64,000 nucleotides of DNA from Bacteroides propionicifaciens DSM 19291 = JCM 14649. GTDB taxonomy: Bacteria; Bacteroidota; Bacteroidia; Bacteroidales; Bacteroidaceae. Below, one piece after another: positions 27,849 through 38,164 of this stretch (positions within the stretch are counted from its first letter, which is position 1; every line of letters starts with the position of its first letter). A model generated the notes under the pieces. The model saw only the letters and a program-made list of their open reading frames with translations, was not told where the DNA came from and made no database searches. The position numbers were made by a program, and so were the translations under genes. Location: NCBI RefSeq assembly GCF_000375405.1, contig NZ_AQWS01000001.1, positions 62,001 to 126,000 of the forward strand. Direction: 5' to 3'.

Positions 27849-30800
27849 TTAAAAAGTAATGTTAAAACCTAGCAATACTGTACGTTGTTGTGGATACACT
27901 ACTGCTGCTCTAGCTTCTATTTCGGGGTCTATCTCATATTTTCTCACATTGTCGAACGATAGAAGGTTAGACACATTCATATACACACGAACGTTTTGTG
28001 CATGGATAGCATTTTTGAGTAGACTAGGGAAGGTATATCCTACCTCCAAGTTCTTGACTCTCAGATAGCGCACATTGGTCAACCAAAAATCGCTATGACG
28101 TGCATTAGGTCCCGAGTTACCATTGCGAATGGCTGGATAGCGTCCAGGAATCCACTCACTATCTGGGTCGTATGGGTCGGCACGATGCCATCTATCTTCA
28201 AGCAGATAGGCAGGTGAGTTGCCGCCAGCATGGAAAGCATTTCGGAGTTCATAGTCTTGCACCCACGATTGCATAGCTCCACCAGCAAAGTCAATTGCCA
28301 AGTCGATGCCTTTCCAGCCTAGTCCGATATGTCCTCCAAAGGATAGAGCTGGTGCCCAACCTTCGCTATATCCAATAGGCACTTCGTCGAGTTCGTTGAT
28401 GATGCCATCTCCACTTACGTCCTTGTAGATGAAGTCGCCAGGTAGTTGTGTTTTGTTATTTTGTCCGTCATTGTTGATGGTGTGGTTGTGTATTTGATCT
28501 TCCGATTCAAAACGTCCTACAACTTGGTATCCCCAAGATATTCCACCCCAACGATTTTCGGACGAACTTCTATATTCGTCCCACGAGTTTCCAAAACGTG
28601 GCTTGTAGGACTCAATATTTTTGTAGCGCGAATACGTAAAGTTACCACTCACCGTGTAGTTGAAATCTCCAGCCTTGTCGGTGTATGAGAGCATTCCCTC
28701 TACTCCACGATAGCCATTTTTGTTCAAGTTTTCGTTAGGAAGCGAGTATCCCACTTCGCTAGGTAGTAGCACGTCGTAGCGTCGTGCAGGTACCCCTGAA
28801 CGAGTGATGCGGAAGGCATCTGCTGTCAGTTTTAGTTTTTCGTCGAAGAAAGAGGCATCAATACCAAAGTTTGTATTTCTATTGGTTACCCACGATAGAT
28901 TGGTAACAGGTAGTCCACGAGGTCTTATGCCCGTTACGTATTCTCCATCTAGCACAGCTCCACCCTGATTCCAAGTGTAGCCACCTAGGTAGTCAAACAT
29001 TCCCACACCTTGCTCTAGTCCTGTTTCGCCAATGGAGGCTCTAAGCTTCATGTCGCTAACAACGGTTTTGAGTGGTTCAAAGAAACTTTCGTCAGATATA
29101 CGCCAAGCCAACGACCCTCCTGGGAAAAACCCAAATCGTTTCCCTCTAGCATAGAGGTACGAGCCATCATGCCTGCCCAATAATTCTAATAGATATTTGC
29201 CCTTGTAGTTGTAGTTTATTTTTCCAATATATCCCACACGAGCCTCATAGTTCCATCCATCTCCCATACCACTGATATCGTTGTATTCTAGGAGTGGCAA
29301 ATAATCATTTGTAGGAATTGTACCTAGCCATAGATGGTCTTTGTTATACTTAGAACGTTCTAGAGCACCTAGCACTGAAAAATAGTGGTCGCCCAATTGT
29401 TTGGAATAATCCATTTGGAATTGTCCATATTTTGAAACCACCTCACGCTCTTCTTGTTGTCTCCAACGAGAAGTCAGCCCTCCAGTTTTGTTGTATGTGT
29501 CCGAGTTTTTGTCATACGTGTAGGCATCGTAAGTGTACTGGAAGCCATCAAACTTGCCATTGGTGTAGTTGTACGAAACCGTTCCTTTCATACGCAAGCC
29601 AAATTTAAACTTGTATTCGGCATACATATTGATGTTTGCATTTCTGTTCAAGTTATCTTTGTATCCAGCAATGTTTCTACGAAATAATGCAGGGTTGTAT
29701 GCAATCTCTCTCGTATGATTTACATAGTCAGGATTGTCGTTTGCATAAGGTCCTACAGTTGGTATCATTTTGAACATTCCCAGAATTGCCGAAAAATAGC
29801 CATCACCTCCAGGTAGACCCACATCCTCTGTTTTTTCGTGTCGTCCGCTTAGTTGTGCTCCCACTGTTAAGCCGTTGAGAATAGTAGCCTCTAGGTTCAA
29901 TTGAACATTGGTTCTGTCGTAGTTAAAGTCTTTCATCAAAGCCTCTTGACGAGTGTTGGATACCGAAAGATAGTAGTTAGAGTTCTTAGACCCTCCACTT
30001 ACATTGGCATTGAGGTGATGTTGAGGAATATTTTTTCGCATCACTATGTCGTAGTAGTCATAGCTTTGGTATCCAGGCTCTGTGCCTGCTTGCCATTTGG
30101 CTAGTTCCTCTTTGGTGTATACAGACGAAGGGTCTTGTCCCTCGTTTTGTGCTGCTTCTACCAAGCCTCTAGTGTATTGTGCTGCATTGGCAAGTTTAGG
30201 AAATCTGGTTAGATTTTGCCATCCTATATATCCATTGATGTTGATGGTTGGTTTTCCTTCCTCCCCTTTTTTAGTAGTCACTAGTACTACTCCGTTAGAT
30301 GCTCTCAATCCGTAGATAGCTGCTGAGGCATCTTTTAGGATAGAGATGCTTTCAATATCTTCGGGGTTCAACGTATTGAAGGCGTCTAGTCCACCCACTT
30401 CGGCAGAGCCTAGCCAGTTGCGTCCATCTGTACCACCATACGGAATGCCGTCGATGATGATGAGTGGATTACCCATATTTCTGACTTCCAATTGTGCCCC
30501 AAAACCTGGGCGTGCATTCTTGGAGCGTACCGAAATACCTGGTAGTTTACCTGCCAATGCTCCTGCCATGGTAGTAGACGCAGTACGGGTAATATCGTCT
30601 GACTTGATGTCGCTGACTGCACCAGTCACATTTCGTCTCGATTGTGTTCCGTATCCCACTACTACTATTTCGTCCAATACTTTAGAGTCTTCTTTGAGCG
30701 ATATTAGTATCTCCGATTTGCCTTTCACAGCCACTCGTTGAGGAATGTAGCCAAGGTATGAGAACTCTAAGACAGCATCTTCGGGAACCTTGATTGCATA

Positions 30801-31034
30801 GTTTCCGTCCACATCAGTAATAGTGCCATTGGTGGTTGAGTTTTGCTCTTTCACAGTCACTCCCACTAGGGTCTGTAACGAGTTGTCAATCACTCTACCC
30901 GTAATAGATTTGGTTTGAGCATATATGCCCAAGTTAGACATCACAAGAAAAGCCATCAGTAAAAAGATTTTATAGGGAATCTTTTTTCTAAGTCCTTCCT
31001 TTTCATTTAATTGTGATTTAATTTTCATGATCAA
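27849..31034 (-). CDS. SusC/RagA-family TonB-dependent transporter of the arabinose locus
   Basis: A 1061-residue SusC with a long basic N-terminus before the signal peptide (cut near IYAQ). Domains in order: carboxypeptidase-regulatory-like domain (ITGRVIDNSLQTLVGVTVKE), a canonical TonB-box region (DEIVVVGYGTQSRRNVTGAV), plug (NPLIIIDGIPYGG, SISILKDASAAIYGLRASNG) and barrel ending GFNITF. The late calcium-loop-like DVSGDGIINELDE is present. It is preceded by a 199-base gap after the symporter gene, so it may have its own promoter in addition to read-through from the galM operon. An alternative start lies two codons in. The role is import of arabinose-containing oligosaccharides with the SusD downstream. 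Confidence 0.96.
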   Translation of the reverse strand: MIMKIKSQLNEKEGLRKKIPYKIFLLMAFLVMSNLGIYAQTKSITGRVIDNSLQTLVGVTVKEQNSTTNGTITDVDGNYAIKVPEDAVLEFSYLGYIPQRVAVKGKSEILISLKEDSKVLDEIVVVGYGTQSRRNVTGAVSDIKSDDITRTASTTMAGALAGKLPGISVRSKNARPGFGAQLEVRNMGNPLIIIDGIPYGGTDGRNWLGSAEVGGLDAFNTLNPEDIESISILKDASAAIYGLRASNGVVLVTTKKGEEGKPTININGYIGWQNLTRFPKLANAAQYTRGLVEAAQNEGQDPSSVYTKEELAKWQAGTEPGYQSYDYYDIVMRKNIPQHHLNANVSGGSKNSNYYLSVSNTRQEALMKDFNYDRTNVQLNLEATILNGLTVGAQLSGRHEKTEDVGLPGGDGYFSAILGMFKMIPTVGPYANDNPDYVNHTREIAYNPALFRRNIAGYKDNLNRNANINMYAEYKFKFGLRMKGTVSYNYTNGKFDGFQYTYDAYTYDKNSDTYNKTGGLTSRWRQQEEREVVSKYGQFQMDYSKQLGDHYFSVLGALERSKYNKDHLWLGTIPTNDYLPLLEYNDISGMGDGWNYEARVGYIGKINYNYKGKYLLELLGRHDGSYLYARGKRFGFFPGGSLAWRISDESFFEPLKTVVSDMKLRASIGETGLEQGVGMFDYLGGYTWNQGGAVLDGEYVTGIRPRGLPVTNLSWVTNRNTNFGIDASFFDEKLKLTADAFRITRSGVPARRYDVLLPSEVGYSLPNENLNKNGYRGVEGMLSYTDKAGDFNYTVSGNFTYSRYKNIESYKPRFGNSWDEYRSSSENRWGGISWGYQVVGRFESEDQIHNHTINNDGQNNKTQLPGDFIYKDVSGDGIINELDEVPIGYSEGWAPALSFGGHIGLGWKGIDLAIDFAGGAMQSWVQDYELRNAFHAGGNSPAYLLEDRWHRADPYDPDSEWIPGRYPAIRNGNSGPNARHSDFWLTNVRYLRVKNLEVGYTFPSLLKNAIHAQNVRVYMNVSNLLSFDNVRKYEIDPEIEARAAVVYPQQRTVLLGFNITF

Positions 31035-31156
31035 ATAGTTAGGTTAAACAAAAGTGTTTAGTTTATTAAGTTTTGTCTTTCTAGCCTTTGCCAAAAGACT
31101 GAATTCTAATAGTATATTTAGACATAGGATGAGCCTATCGACAAGTTTGTAGCCGA

Positions 31157-31202
31157 TTAACTGACATTAGAATCAGGTAGTCAACTACAACCTGTCAATT
31201 AA
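31157..31202. other. Inverted repeats in the symporter-susC gap
   Basis: The 199-base gap before susC holds an outer inverted repeat, TTAACTGACA and TGTCAATTAA (9 of 10 bases pair), enclosing an inner GTAGT-CA-ACTAC hairpin. In the direction of the operon (leftward) no T-run follows, so a terminator is unlikely. It may be an operator or an mRNA-processing structure that uncouples susC from the catabolic genes. It does not match the TAAGTGT AraR operator. Confidence 0.35.
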
Positions 31203-31233
31203 GTTTTTGATGAATCTTATATCTAGAGAAATA

Positions 31234-32979
31234 TTACCAGAAGTAGAAATAGAATAGTGCGCAAAAGAGTACTACACCTAGCGATGCAATAACATCCCAT
31301 TTGGTCCAGCTCTTTCTGATTTGTTCTTTATAATCTGCCGTAAAGGTGATAGCTTCAACTTGTTGAGCAGTTGGTTTTGCCGTAAATAAGGATACCACAA
31401 CCATCAACAACATGATGAATACCAGTAGCCATATTTCGAATATCAGCCAGTTGGTTTGCCAAAACCAAGAGCTATACTCCCAATACCAACCCGTCATCAC
31501 ATCTTTGCCCGTATTGGTAAAAATGTTTGTCAACAGGCGCAACATCCCAATGATGAAACCTACAATCATACCCGCTTCTCCAGCCTTAGGCGTAATTCTT
31601 TTGGAAAAAATACCTAGTGCAAAAACTGCAACCATAGCAGGTGCAAGCAACGATTGAATGCCTTGCAAGTAGTCGTACAAACTACCCAAGCTCATCATTA
31701 TCGGAATCCACACAATACCCAATACCACCACTACCACAGTAGCCAAACGCCCTACCAATACATAAGTGCTTTCGCTCTTATCCTTGAATTTAGGTTTATA
31801 AAAATCTTCTGTAAATAGGGTAGCGCACGAGTTGAAGAAAGCCGCCAACGATGCCACCAATGCCGAGATGAAACCAATAGTAACAATTCCTTTTATACCA
31901 GCTGGCAACACAAATTTCACCATTGCCCCAAAAGCTGTATCAGGATTCTCTAACGAAAAACCACTATCGGGACGAGCAGCCAATGCGGCAGCCACCATGC
32001 CAGGAATGAGAAACATGAACACAGGCAACAGCTTGAAATACCCTGCTGCAATACTGCCTCGTCTAGCACGTTTCATTACCACCTCATTAGACTCTCCTCT
32101 TTGCTGCCCAAGTACACGTTGCACAATGTGCTGATCTGTACACCAATACCAAAAGCCAATAATGGCAGCTCCTATAAATACCCAAAAACCAGGATAATCA
32201 TCGTAAAGAGGGTCGCCCGTCTCGAAGTGGAACATATGATTTGTTCCGTATGCTACACCATCTTCGCCCACATTCAGCGTTCGGGCATAGTCCATCATAG
32301 CAGTCCATCCTTCGCCAATGCTTCCATTCCCAAGTACATTCAATCCTAAGAATAATACGAGGAACGAGCCAGCTATCAAGATAGGTGTTTGTATGGCCGA
32401 CAAAGTCATCACTCCTTTCATTCCGCCCAAAACAGTAAATACTCCCGTCAGAACAATCAGTCCAATAGCTCCGTACCAAAATGGTAGCCCCAAAAGACTC
32501 TCCATAAATATACCTCCTGTAAATGCCGTAACACTCACCTTAGTAAGCACATAAGCTATCAGCGTGATAATAGAAAGCCAAGAACCCGTTGCGGGTGTAT
32601 AGCGATATTTTAGGAAATCGGGCATCGTGATAATTTTGCCCATCTTGTTGTTCATCAATTGATAGAAGGGTACAAATAGCCATCCCAATATCAATATCAT
32701 CCAACCTTGCATTTCCCAGTGCGCCATGCCCACACCAGCTTTGGCACCTGTGCCAGCTAGCCCTACCAAGTGCTCCGAGCCAATGTTGGCAGCAAATATT
32801 GCCGCCCCAATAATGTACCATGGTTCGCCCTTGCCAAAGAGGTAGTCTTCGCTACTTGCTCCTTGTTGCAAACGTTTGTCCTTTTGTATCGATCGCCATA
32901 CAGCCCAACTTATTGCCAATATTCCTACTACAATAATGACCCAGTCGATCCACAAAAATTCGTGTGAATTCCAATTCAT
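31234..32979 (-). CDS. Sodium:solute symporter (SSS family), probable L-arabinose transporter
   Basis: A 581-residue inner-membrane protein with about 14 hydrophobic segments, starting with IDWVIIVVGILAISWAVW. SSS-family landmarks are SEDYLFGKGEPWYIIGAAIFAANIGSEHLVGLAGTG (read in pieces, about 42-77), TMPDFLKYRYTP and the long TM8-9 region GFISALVASLAAFFNSCATLFTEDFY. It resembles SGLT-type sugar transporters. It lies 21 bases after araB, last of the galM-araD-araA-araB run, so it should carry free arabinose from periplasm to cytoplasm using the sodium gradient. Substrate is inferred from the operon; the symporter fold is clear. Confidence 0.92.
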   Translation of the reverse strand: MNWNSHEFLWIDWVIIVVGILAISWAVWRSIQKDKRLQQGASSEDYLFGKGEPWYIIGAAIFAANIGSEHLVGLAGTGAKAGVGMAHWEMQGWMILILGWLFVPFYQLMNNKMGKIITMPDFLKYRYTPATGSWLSIITLIAYVLTKVSVTAFTGGIFMESLLGLPFWYGAIGLIVLTGVFTVLGGMKGVMTLSAIQTPILIAGSFLVLFLGLNVLGNGSIGEGWTAMMDYARTLNVGEDGVAYGTNHMFHFETGDPLYDDYPGFWVFIGAAIIGFWYWCTDQHIVQRVLGQQRGESNEVVMKRARRGSIAAGYFKLLPVFMFLIPGMVAAALAARPDSGFSLENPDTAFGAMVKFVLPAGIKGIVTIGFISALVASLAAFFNSCATLFTEDFYKPKFKDKSESTYVLVGRLATVVVVVLGIVWIPIMMSLGSLYDYLQGIQSLLAPAMVAVFALGIFSKRITPKAGEAGMIVGFIIGMLRLLTNIFTNTGKDVMTGWYWEYSSWFWQTNWLIFEIWLLVFIMLLMVVVSLFTAKPTAQQVEAITFTADYKEQIRKSWTKWDVIASLGVVLFCALFYFYFW

Positions 32980-33000
32980 AGTATTTTATTTAAGGGTTTA

Positions 33001-34668
33001 TCAAGAGAAGAAAGTTTCTTCCGTAAAACCTCCAAGTGTTTTATAGTCTTGATATACTTTCATGTATGCCTCGTGATTTTCTTTGATAGGGTAGTACTCC
33101 ATTGCAAAGCCTTGCCCCATTTTGGTTTGCGCAGTTGCAATATCTTGATGCGCACCCGCTGCCACCGCTGCAAACATAGCTGCACCAAGTGCGCAAGCTT
33201 GCTCCGATTTTGCCACCTTGATAGGCATATTCAGCACATCAGCCAAAGTTTGCATTACCAATGGCGATTTCAGCGGAATGCCTCCAATACCAATCACCGT
33301 TTCTATCTCTATCCCATTTTCCAAAAAGCGGTCTACAATAGCCTTAGAGCCAAATGCCGTAGCCTCTACCAATGCCTTGAAAATAAGCGGAGCATCGCTC
33401 GCCAGATTCAATCCTGTGATAGTTCCTTTTACCAATTGACTTGCATCAGGAGTTCGTCGTCCGTTCATCCAATCTATTGCTAGAACGGTGCTATCCTCTA
33501 CTTTTATTTTAGAAGCCTCTTCAGAAAGTGCTGGAATAATTTGGTCTAATGCCTCTTCCACCAATTTTGCTTTTGTGGCATCATCTATCAATGTAGATTT
33601 GGCAACAATATTTTCTATTGGCCATGCCACCACCGACTTGAACCATGCGTAAATATCTCCAAAACCTGATTGACCAGCCTCCAAGCCTACCATCCCAGGA
33701 AGTACCGAACCGTCTACTTGTCCGCAAATGCCTGGTACAAGTTTGTTCTTCATTTTTTCGTACGATGCCACCATGATGTCGCAAGTAGAAGTGCCGATAA
33801 CACGCACAAAAGTTTTTGCACCTATCTCTACACCCACCGCTCCCATATGACAATCGAAAGCACCTACGCCTACTGCCACATTGGTAGACAAGCCTAATCT
33901 CTGCGCCCACTCGGCAGTTAGGTTGCCCACTTTGGCATCGCTCGTATATGTTTTTTCGAACAAATGACTTCTAAAGCCTTTGAGGTGTGGACTAATAGCC
34001 TCTAGGAAACTATCAGGAGGTAGTCCTCCCCATTCCTCTAGCCACATAGCCTTGTGTCCTGCCGAACATCTACTACGAATCATTTCTTCGGGTTTGGTAA
34101 TATCGGTCAGCAATGCAGGCATCCAATCGCAATGCTCTACCCAACTGTAGGCTGCATCGCGGATAGACTCATCCACATTGAGCACGTGAGCCATCTTTGC
34201 CCATACCCACTCACTCGAATATATTCCTCCAACATGACTTGTATAATCTATTTCCGATTTTGCTGCCAACTCGTTGATGCGAGCCGCCTCGGCAATAGAG
34301 GTGTGGTCTTTCCACAACACAAACATAGCATTGGGGTTTTCGGTAAATTCGGGGCGAAGTGCTAATGGCAATCCATCCTTGTCGATGAGCACAGGTGTAG
34401 AGCCTGTGGTATCGAAAGAAATGCCTACTACATTTTCGGCAGTGCCTTTTGGCGATAGACTCAATGCTTCTTTCACCGATTCTTCTAGTGCTTCCACATA
34501 GTCGAGAGGGTGTTGTCTATATTGATTTTTGTGGGGAATGCAATATTCTTGTTTCGCCCATCTCTTATAATATTTTACCGAAGATGCTACTTCTTTTCCT
34601 GTTTCTACCTCGACTACCAAGGCTCTGCACGAGTCAGAGCCATAGTCGAGTCCTATTGTGTATTTCAT
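33001..34668 (-). CDS. araB: Ribulokinase
   Basis: A 555-residue FGGY-family kinase, the usual AraB length. It opens with the phosphate-binding motif IGLDYGSDSCRALVV and has FDTTGSTPVLID (about 88-99), RSRCSAGHKAMW (about 197-208), a VIGTSTCDIMVA nucleotide-binding block and late IGIGGIPLKSPLVMQTLADV, all typical of ribulokinases rather than xylulokinases. It phosphorylates L-ribulose to L-ribulose-5-phosphate in the cytoplasm. It sits between araA and the symporter with gaps of 28 and 21 bases and is therefore in the galM operon under the twin AraR operators. Confidence 0.96.
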   Translation of the reverse strand: MKYTIGLDYGSDSCRALVVEVETGKEVASSVKYYKRWAKQEYCIPHKNQYRQHPLDYVEALEESVKEALSLSPKGTAENVVGISFDTTGSTPVLIDKDGLPLALRPEFTENPNAMFVLWKDHTSIAEAARINELAAKSEIDYTSHVGGIYSSEWVWAKMAHVLNVDESIRDAAYSWVEHCDWMPALLTDITKPEEMIRSRCSAGHKAMWLEEWGGLPPDSFLEAISPHLKGFRSHLFEKTYTSDAKVGNLTAEWAQRLGLSTNVAVGVGAFDCHMGAVGVEIGAKTFVRVIGTSTCDIMVASYEKMKNKLVPGICGQVDGSVLPGMVGLEAGQSGFGDIYAWFKSVVAWPIENIVAKSTLIDDATKAKLVEEALDQIIPALSEEASKIKVEDSTVLAIDWMNGRRTPDASQLVKGTITGLNLASDAPLIFKALVEATAFGSKAIVDRFLENGIEIETVIGIGGIPLKSPLVMQTLADVLNMPIKVAKSEQACALGAAMFAAVAAGAHQDIATAQTKMGQGFAMEYYPIKENHEAYMKVYQDYKTLGGFTEETFFS

Positions 34669-34696
34669 AGTTTACTCTTGTTTTTTATTATAAAAC

Positions 34697-36208
34697 TTAG
34701 CGGAATGCTTTGTTTAGCATATAGTACACTTCATTGTTTCGCAAGTCTTGACGGAATTGGCGAATAGTAGTGTCTTTGTCTATTATTAGCATTTCTATAT
34801 CTGCTATTTCTGCATAGTCCTCTAGCATTTCGGTAGTGATAGAAAAAGAAAAGCTAGAGTGGTGCGTACCACCTGCCAGAATCCATGCACCTGCCCCAAT
34901 TTCTAGGTTTGGCATAGGTTTCCAAAGGGCGCAAGCCACAGGTAGTTTTGGTAGAGCTTTAGTTTCTTCCACTTTCACCTCGTTCACTATCATACGGAAG
35001 CGGTTGCCCATATCCACAATGGTAGCTGCCACACCTTCTCCCTTATGCGCTTGGAATACAAGACGAGCGCAAACTCCAGCATCGCCAATGCCTAGGAAAT
35101 GTACTTCGATACGAGGTTTATTTCCTGTAATATCTGGATTGATTTCTAGCATATGCGATTGCAGAATCGTGCTATTCTCTCCGTCAAAGTTGAGTGTATA
35201 ATCCTCTAGGAACGATTGTCCACCTGGTAGTCCTTGTCCCATTACCCACATGGTGCGCACAAGTGCCGCTGTTTTCCAATCTCCCTCTGCTCCAAAGCCA
35301 TAACCCTCAGCCATCAAGCGTTGCGAGGCAAAGCCCATCAATTGTTTCATGCCCTCAAGCTCGTTGAAACTGGTAGTAAATGCTTTAGCTCCTTTGTCTT
35401 CTAAGAAACGGCGTAGCCCTATTTCTTGAGCTGCTGCCTCACGTACCGATTGGTGTTTTTCTGCTCCTTTTTTGCAGTCGTCTGCAAATTCATATACTTT
35501 CTCGTATTTAGCAATTTTAGCATCTATTTCTGCCTCTGTTACTGCCTCTACAAATGGCACAAGGTCGGCAATAGGTGCATTGTCAACGTGATAGCCAAGG
35601 CGGATTTCTGCCTCCACTTTGTCTCCGTCTGTTACCGCCACATTGTTCATATTATCACCAAAACGGATGATAAGCATATCTTGCGAATCTGCCCATCCTG
35701 CGCATACACGCATCCAAGCAGCTATTTTGTTTTGCGTATTTTCATCTTTCCAATATCCTACTACCACCTTGCGAGGTTTGCGCAAACGGCTAGTGATGTG
35801 ACCAAACTCACGGTCGCCATGCGCCGATTGGTTGAGGTTCATGAAGTCCATGTCGATTTCGCTCCACGGAATTTCTTTGTTGAATTGTGTGTGTAGATGT
35901 AGCAATGGTTTTTTGTAATCCATCAAACCATGAATCCACATTTTGGCAGGCGAGAAAGTGTGCATCCAAGTAATCATACCTGCGCATTTGGTGTCGCCAT
36001 TGGCAGCACGCATTATCTCCGAAATTTCTTTCGATGAGTTTGCTGTTCCTTTATATACCACCTTGATAGGGAGAATGCCCGAGTCGTTCAATCCTTTTAC
36101 CATTTCAGTAGAATGAGCGTCTACTGCTACCACTGCGTCGCCACCATATAGAAGTTGAGCGCCAGTTACAAACCAAATTTCTAAGTCTTTATAAGTCATG
36201 ATATTCAT
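34697..36208 (-). CDS. araA: L-arabinose isomerase
   Basis: A 503-residue protein of standard AraA length. Characteristic blocks are WFVTGAQLLYGGDAV (about 12-26), CAGMITWMHTFSPAKMWI (about 76-93), HLHTQFNKEIPW (about 103-114), AEGYGFGAEGDWKTAALVRT with a metal-binding Glu, and GGTHHSSFS near the C-terminus. It converts L-arabinose to L-ribulose, using a divalent metal such as manganese. A second in-frame ATG lies three codons after the first. The gene is separated from araD by 34 bases and from araB by 28. Confidence 0.98.
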   Translation of the reverse strand: MNIMTYKDLEIWFVTGAQLLYGGDAVVAVDAHSTEMVKGLNDSGILPIKVVYKGTANSSKEISEIMRAANGDTKCAGMITWMHTFSPAKMWIHGLMDYKKPLLHLHTQFNKEIPWSEIDMDFMNLNQSAHGDREFGHITSRLRKPRKVVVGYWKDENTQNKIAAWMRVCAGWADSQDMLIIRFGDNMNNVAVTDGDKVEAEIRLGYHVDNAPIADLVPFVEAVTEAEIDAKIAKYEKVYEFADDCKKGAEKHQSVREAAAQEIGLRRFLEDKGAKAFTTSFNELEGMKQLMGFASQRLMAEGYGFGAEGDWKTAALVRTMWVMGQGLPGGQSFLEDYTLNFDGENSTILQSHMLEINPDITGNKPRIEVHFLGIGDAGVCARLVFQAHKGEGVAATIVDMGNRFRMIVNEVKVEETKALPKLPVACALWKPMPNLEIGAGAWILAGGTHHSSFSFSITTEMLEDYAEIADIEMLIIDKDTTIRQFRQDLRNNEVYYMLNKAFR

Positions 36209-36242
36209 TATTTAAGTTGTTAGTTATATTTTAATAAATAAA

Positions 36243-36932
36243 TTATTTTTGTCCATAATAGCTATTAGGCCCGTGCTTGCGCGAAAAGTGTTTCTCTATC
36301 AAGTGTTTGTTCATTCCACTCTTCGGATTCACACTCATGGAGATAGCCGCCATTTTGGCTATTTGCTCCAATACTACCGAGTTGTGGATGGCATCGAAAG
36401 CGTCTTTTCCCCACGTAAAAGGGCCATGATTGTTGACTATCACTCCTGGTGTATAGTCAGGATTCATTTCTCTAAAAGTTTCTATAATCACATTGCCCGT
36501 TTCCAATTCGTAGGCATTGCCCATTATTTCGTCTTGAGTCATAGCGCGTGTGCAGGGTATTGCCTCTTTGAAATAGTCGGAATGTGTGGTTCCAATATTC
36601 GGAATGTCTCGTCCTGCTTGTGCCCATGCTGTGGCATAGGTGGAGTGGGTGTGCACTACACCGCCAATATTTGGAAATGCCTTGTAAAGAGCAAGGTGAG
36701 TTGGAGTATCTGATGATGGCTTTAGTTTGCCATCCACAATTTTGCCGTCTAGGTCTATGATAACCATATCGTTGGCAGTCATGGTGTCGTATGATACTCC
36801 TGAGGGTTTTATGACAACTAATCCTTGCGAGCGGCAGATGGCGCTCACATTCCCCCAAGTAAAGATGACAAGTCCGTGTTTTACTAACTCTATATTTGCC
36901 CTGAATACATCTTCTTTCAATTCTTGTAACAT
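36243..36932 (-). CDS. araD: L-ribulose-5-phosphate 4-epimerase
   Basis: A 229-residue class II aldolase-family epimerase. Zinc-binding residues are visible in [15 protein letters not shown] (two His, about 97-99) and in [20 protein letters not shown] (third His, about 170). [21 protein letters not shown] near the N-terminus binds phosphate in this family. It converts L-ribulose-5-phosphate to D-xylulose-5-phosphate, which enters the pentose phosphate pathway. Position, second in the galM operon before araA, agrees. A fuculose-phosphate aldolase reading is unlikely because of the AraD-specific length and the araA/araB neighbours. Confidence 0.96.
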   Translation of the reverse strand: MLQELKEDVFRANIELVKHGLVIFTWGNVSAICRSQGLVVIKPSGVSYDTMTANDMVIIDLDGKIVDGKLKPSSDTPTHLALYKAFPNIGGVVHTHSTYATAWAQAGRDIPNIGTTHSDYFKEAIPCTRAMTQDEIMGNAYELETGNVIIETFREMNPDYTPGVIVNNHGPFTWGKDAFDAIHNSVVLEQIAKMAAISMSVNPKSGMNKHLIEKHFSRKHGPNSYYGQK

Positions 36933-36959
36933 GTCTTTTATTTTAAGTATGTGTTGAAT

Positions 36960-38093
36960 TTATTTCGCTACCGAAAATTTGTAAATACATGTTTGAGTAT
37001 ATACCTCTCCAGGGTTGACACGAGTGGTCGGGAAGTTGGGCTGATTGGGTGTATCAGGAAATTTCTGTACCTCCAAAGCTATGGCTCCACGATGGTGCAA
37101 TGGTTTGTTGTATTTGCCCATTACCTCGCCCGTGAAAAAGTTGCCCGTATATATTTGCACCCCTGGTTGGTCTGTCAATACTTCCATCACACGTCCGCTT
37201 TGTGGCTCATATACAGTGGCTATGAGTTCCACTTTGTTTTCTTCTGTTTTGTCTACTACCCAGTTGTGGTCGTATCCTTTACCTTTGTTTAGTTGAACGT
37301 TATCCTCATCAATGCGTTTGCCAATGAGAGTTGCCATTCTGAAATCGAAAGGAGTGCCCTCTACTGATGCTATTTCGCCCGTAGGAATCAACACGCTGTC
37401 CACAGGTGTGATATGGCTTGCATTGATGGTGAGCATATGATCCAATATGTCGCCATTGCCAGCCCCCTTCAAGTTAAATTGCGAGTGATTAGTCAGATTG
37501 ATATGTGTTGGCTTGTCGGTCGTAGATTTATAGTTGATAACGAACTCGTTGTTCATATTCAATTCGTAGGTCATCACAGTTTTCACAGTTCCAGGAAAAC
37601 CCTCTTCGCCATCGGGCGAGGTGTACGACATTTGGATACTATTGTCCGATACCTTGTCCACAGTCCATACCTGATCGTCAAAGCCTTGTGGTCCTCCGTG
37701 CAAGGTGTTCCCGTTATCATTGGCAGGAAGTTGATATTCTACACCATCTAGTTCAAATTTTGCATTTGCAATACGATTTCCATAACGTCCAATTACAGGC
37801 CCTAGATACCTTTCGCCTTGATGATTGATGTAGTTGTCGATGCTTTCGAAACCAAACACCACGTCTTCGTATTTGCCATCCTTGTCGGGAACCCATAACG
37901 AAACTATGCGTCCGCCATAATTGGTAACTTGCATGGTGAGTCCATTGCCCGAGTGCAGCGTGTAGAGCGAAACTTGCTTGCCCGCAATATTAGTTTCAAA
38001 GGCTTCTGCTTTGAACAATGGCAGTTCTTCTTTTACCGAGGTGGTGCATGAAAAAAGAAAACACAGAAGGATAGAATATAGACTGATTTTCAT
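36960..38093 (-). CDS. galM: Aldose 1-epimerase (mutarotase), exported lipoprotein
   Basis: A 377-residue GalM-family mutarotase with a lipoprotein signal (FSCTTS, Cys15). Family landmarks: YGGRIVSLWVPDKDGKYEDV (about 59-78), GRYGNRIANAKFELDG with the substrate-binding Arg (about 103-118), NGNTLHGGPQGFDDQVW (about 126-142), the catalytic HINLTNHSQFNL His block and a terminal ALEVQKFPDTPNQPNFP with the catalytic Glu. It interconverts sugar anomers, here most likely arabinose outside the cytoplasm, ahead of uptake by the symporter. It is the first gene of the operon and lies directly behind the twin AraR operators. Confidence 0.93.
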   Translation of the reverse strand: MKISLYSILLCFLFSCTTSVKEELPLFKAEAFETNIAGKQVSLYTLHSGNGLTMQVTNYGGRIVSLWVPDKDGKYEDVVFGFESIDNYINHQGERYLGPVIGRYGNRIANAKFELDGVEYQLPANDNGNTLHGGPQGFDDQVWTVDKVSDNSIQMSYTSPDGEEGFPGTVKTVMTYELNMNNEFVINYKSTTDKPTHINLTNHSQFNLKGAGNGDILDHMLTINASHITPVDSVLIPTGEIASVEGTPFDFRMATLIGKRIDEDNVQLNKGKGYDHNWVVDKTEENKVELIATVYEPQSGRVMEVLTDQPGVQIYTGNFFTGEVMGKYNKPLHHRGAIALEVQKFPDTPNQPNFPTTRVNPGEVYTQTCIYKFSVAK

Positions 38094-38129
38094 AATGCTT
38101 GATTTAGATTTTTTGAATATGGTTTCATA

Positions 38130-38150
38130 TAAGTGTCGATGTTACACTTA
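38130..38150. promoter_or_regulatory. AraR operator 1 upstream of galM (7-base spacer)
   Basis: A 21-base palindrome, TAAGTGT-N7-ACACTTA with perfect arms. It is the operator copy nearer to galM (37 bases from the start codon). The same arms are seen at 49786 before the GH97 operon. Known NUDIX-type AraR proteins of Bacteroides bind sites of this general appearance. Confidence 0.8.
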
Positions 38151-38164
38151 TGCAATATTAGCAA

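Noticed and set aside
30346-30741. Rightward open frame of 131 codons opposite the plug region of susC
   Set aside because: It mirrors the conserved SusC plug segment; the Ser/Pro-rich translation is what the antisense of that segment gives.
31040-31075. Possible AraR site AAGTGTTTAGTTTATT before the arabinose-locus susC
   Set aside because: Only one arm (AAGTGT) is present and the opposite arm ACACTT is missing at both the 7- and 8-base spacing.
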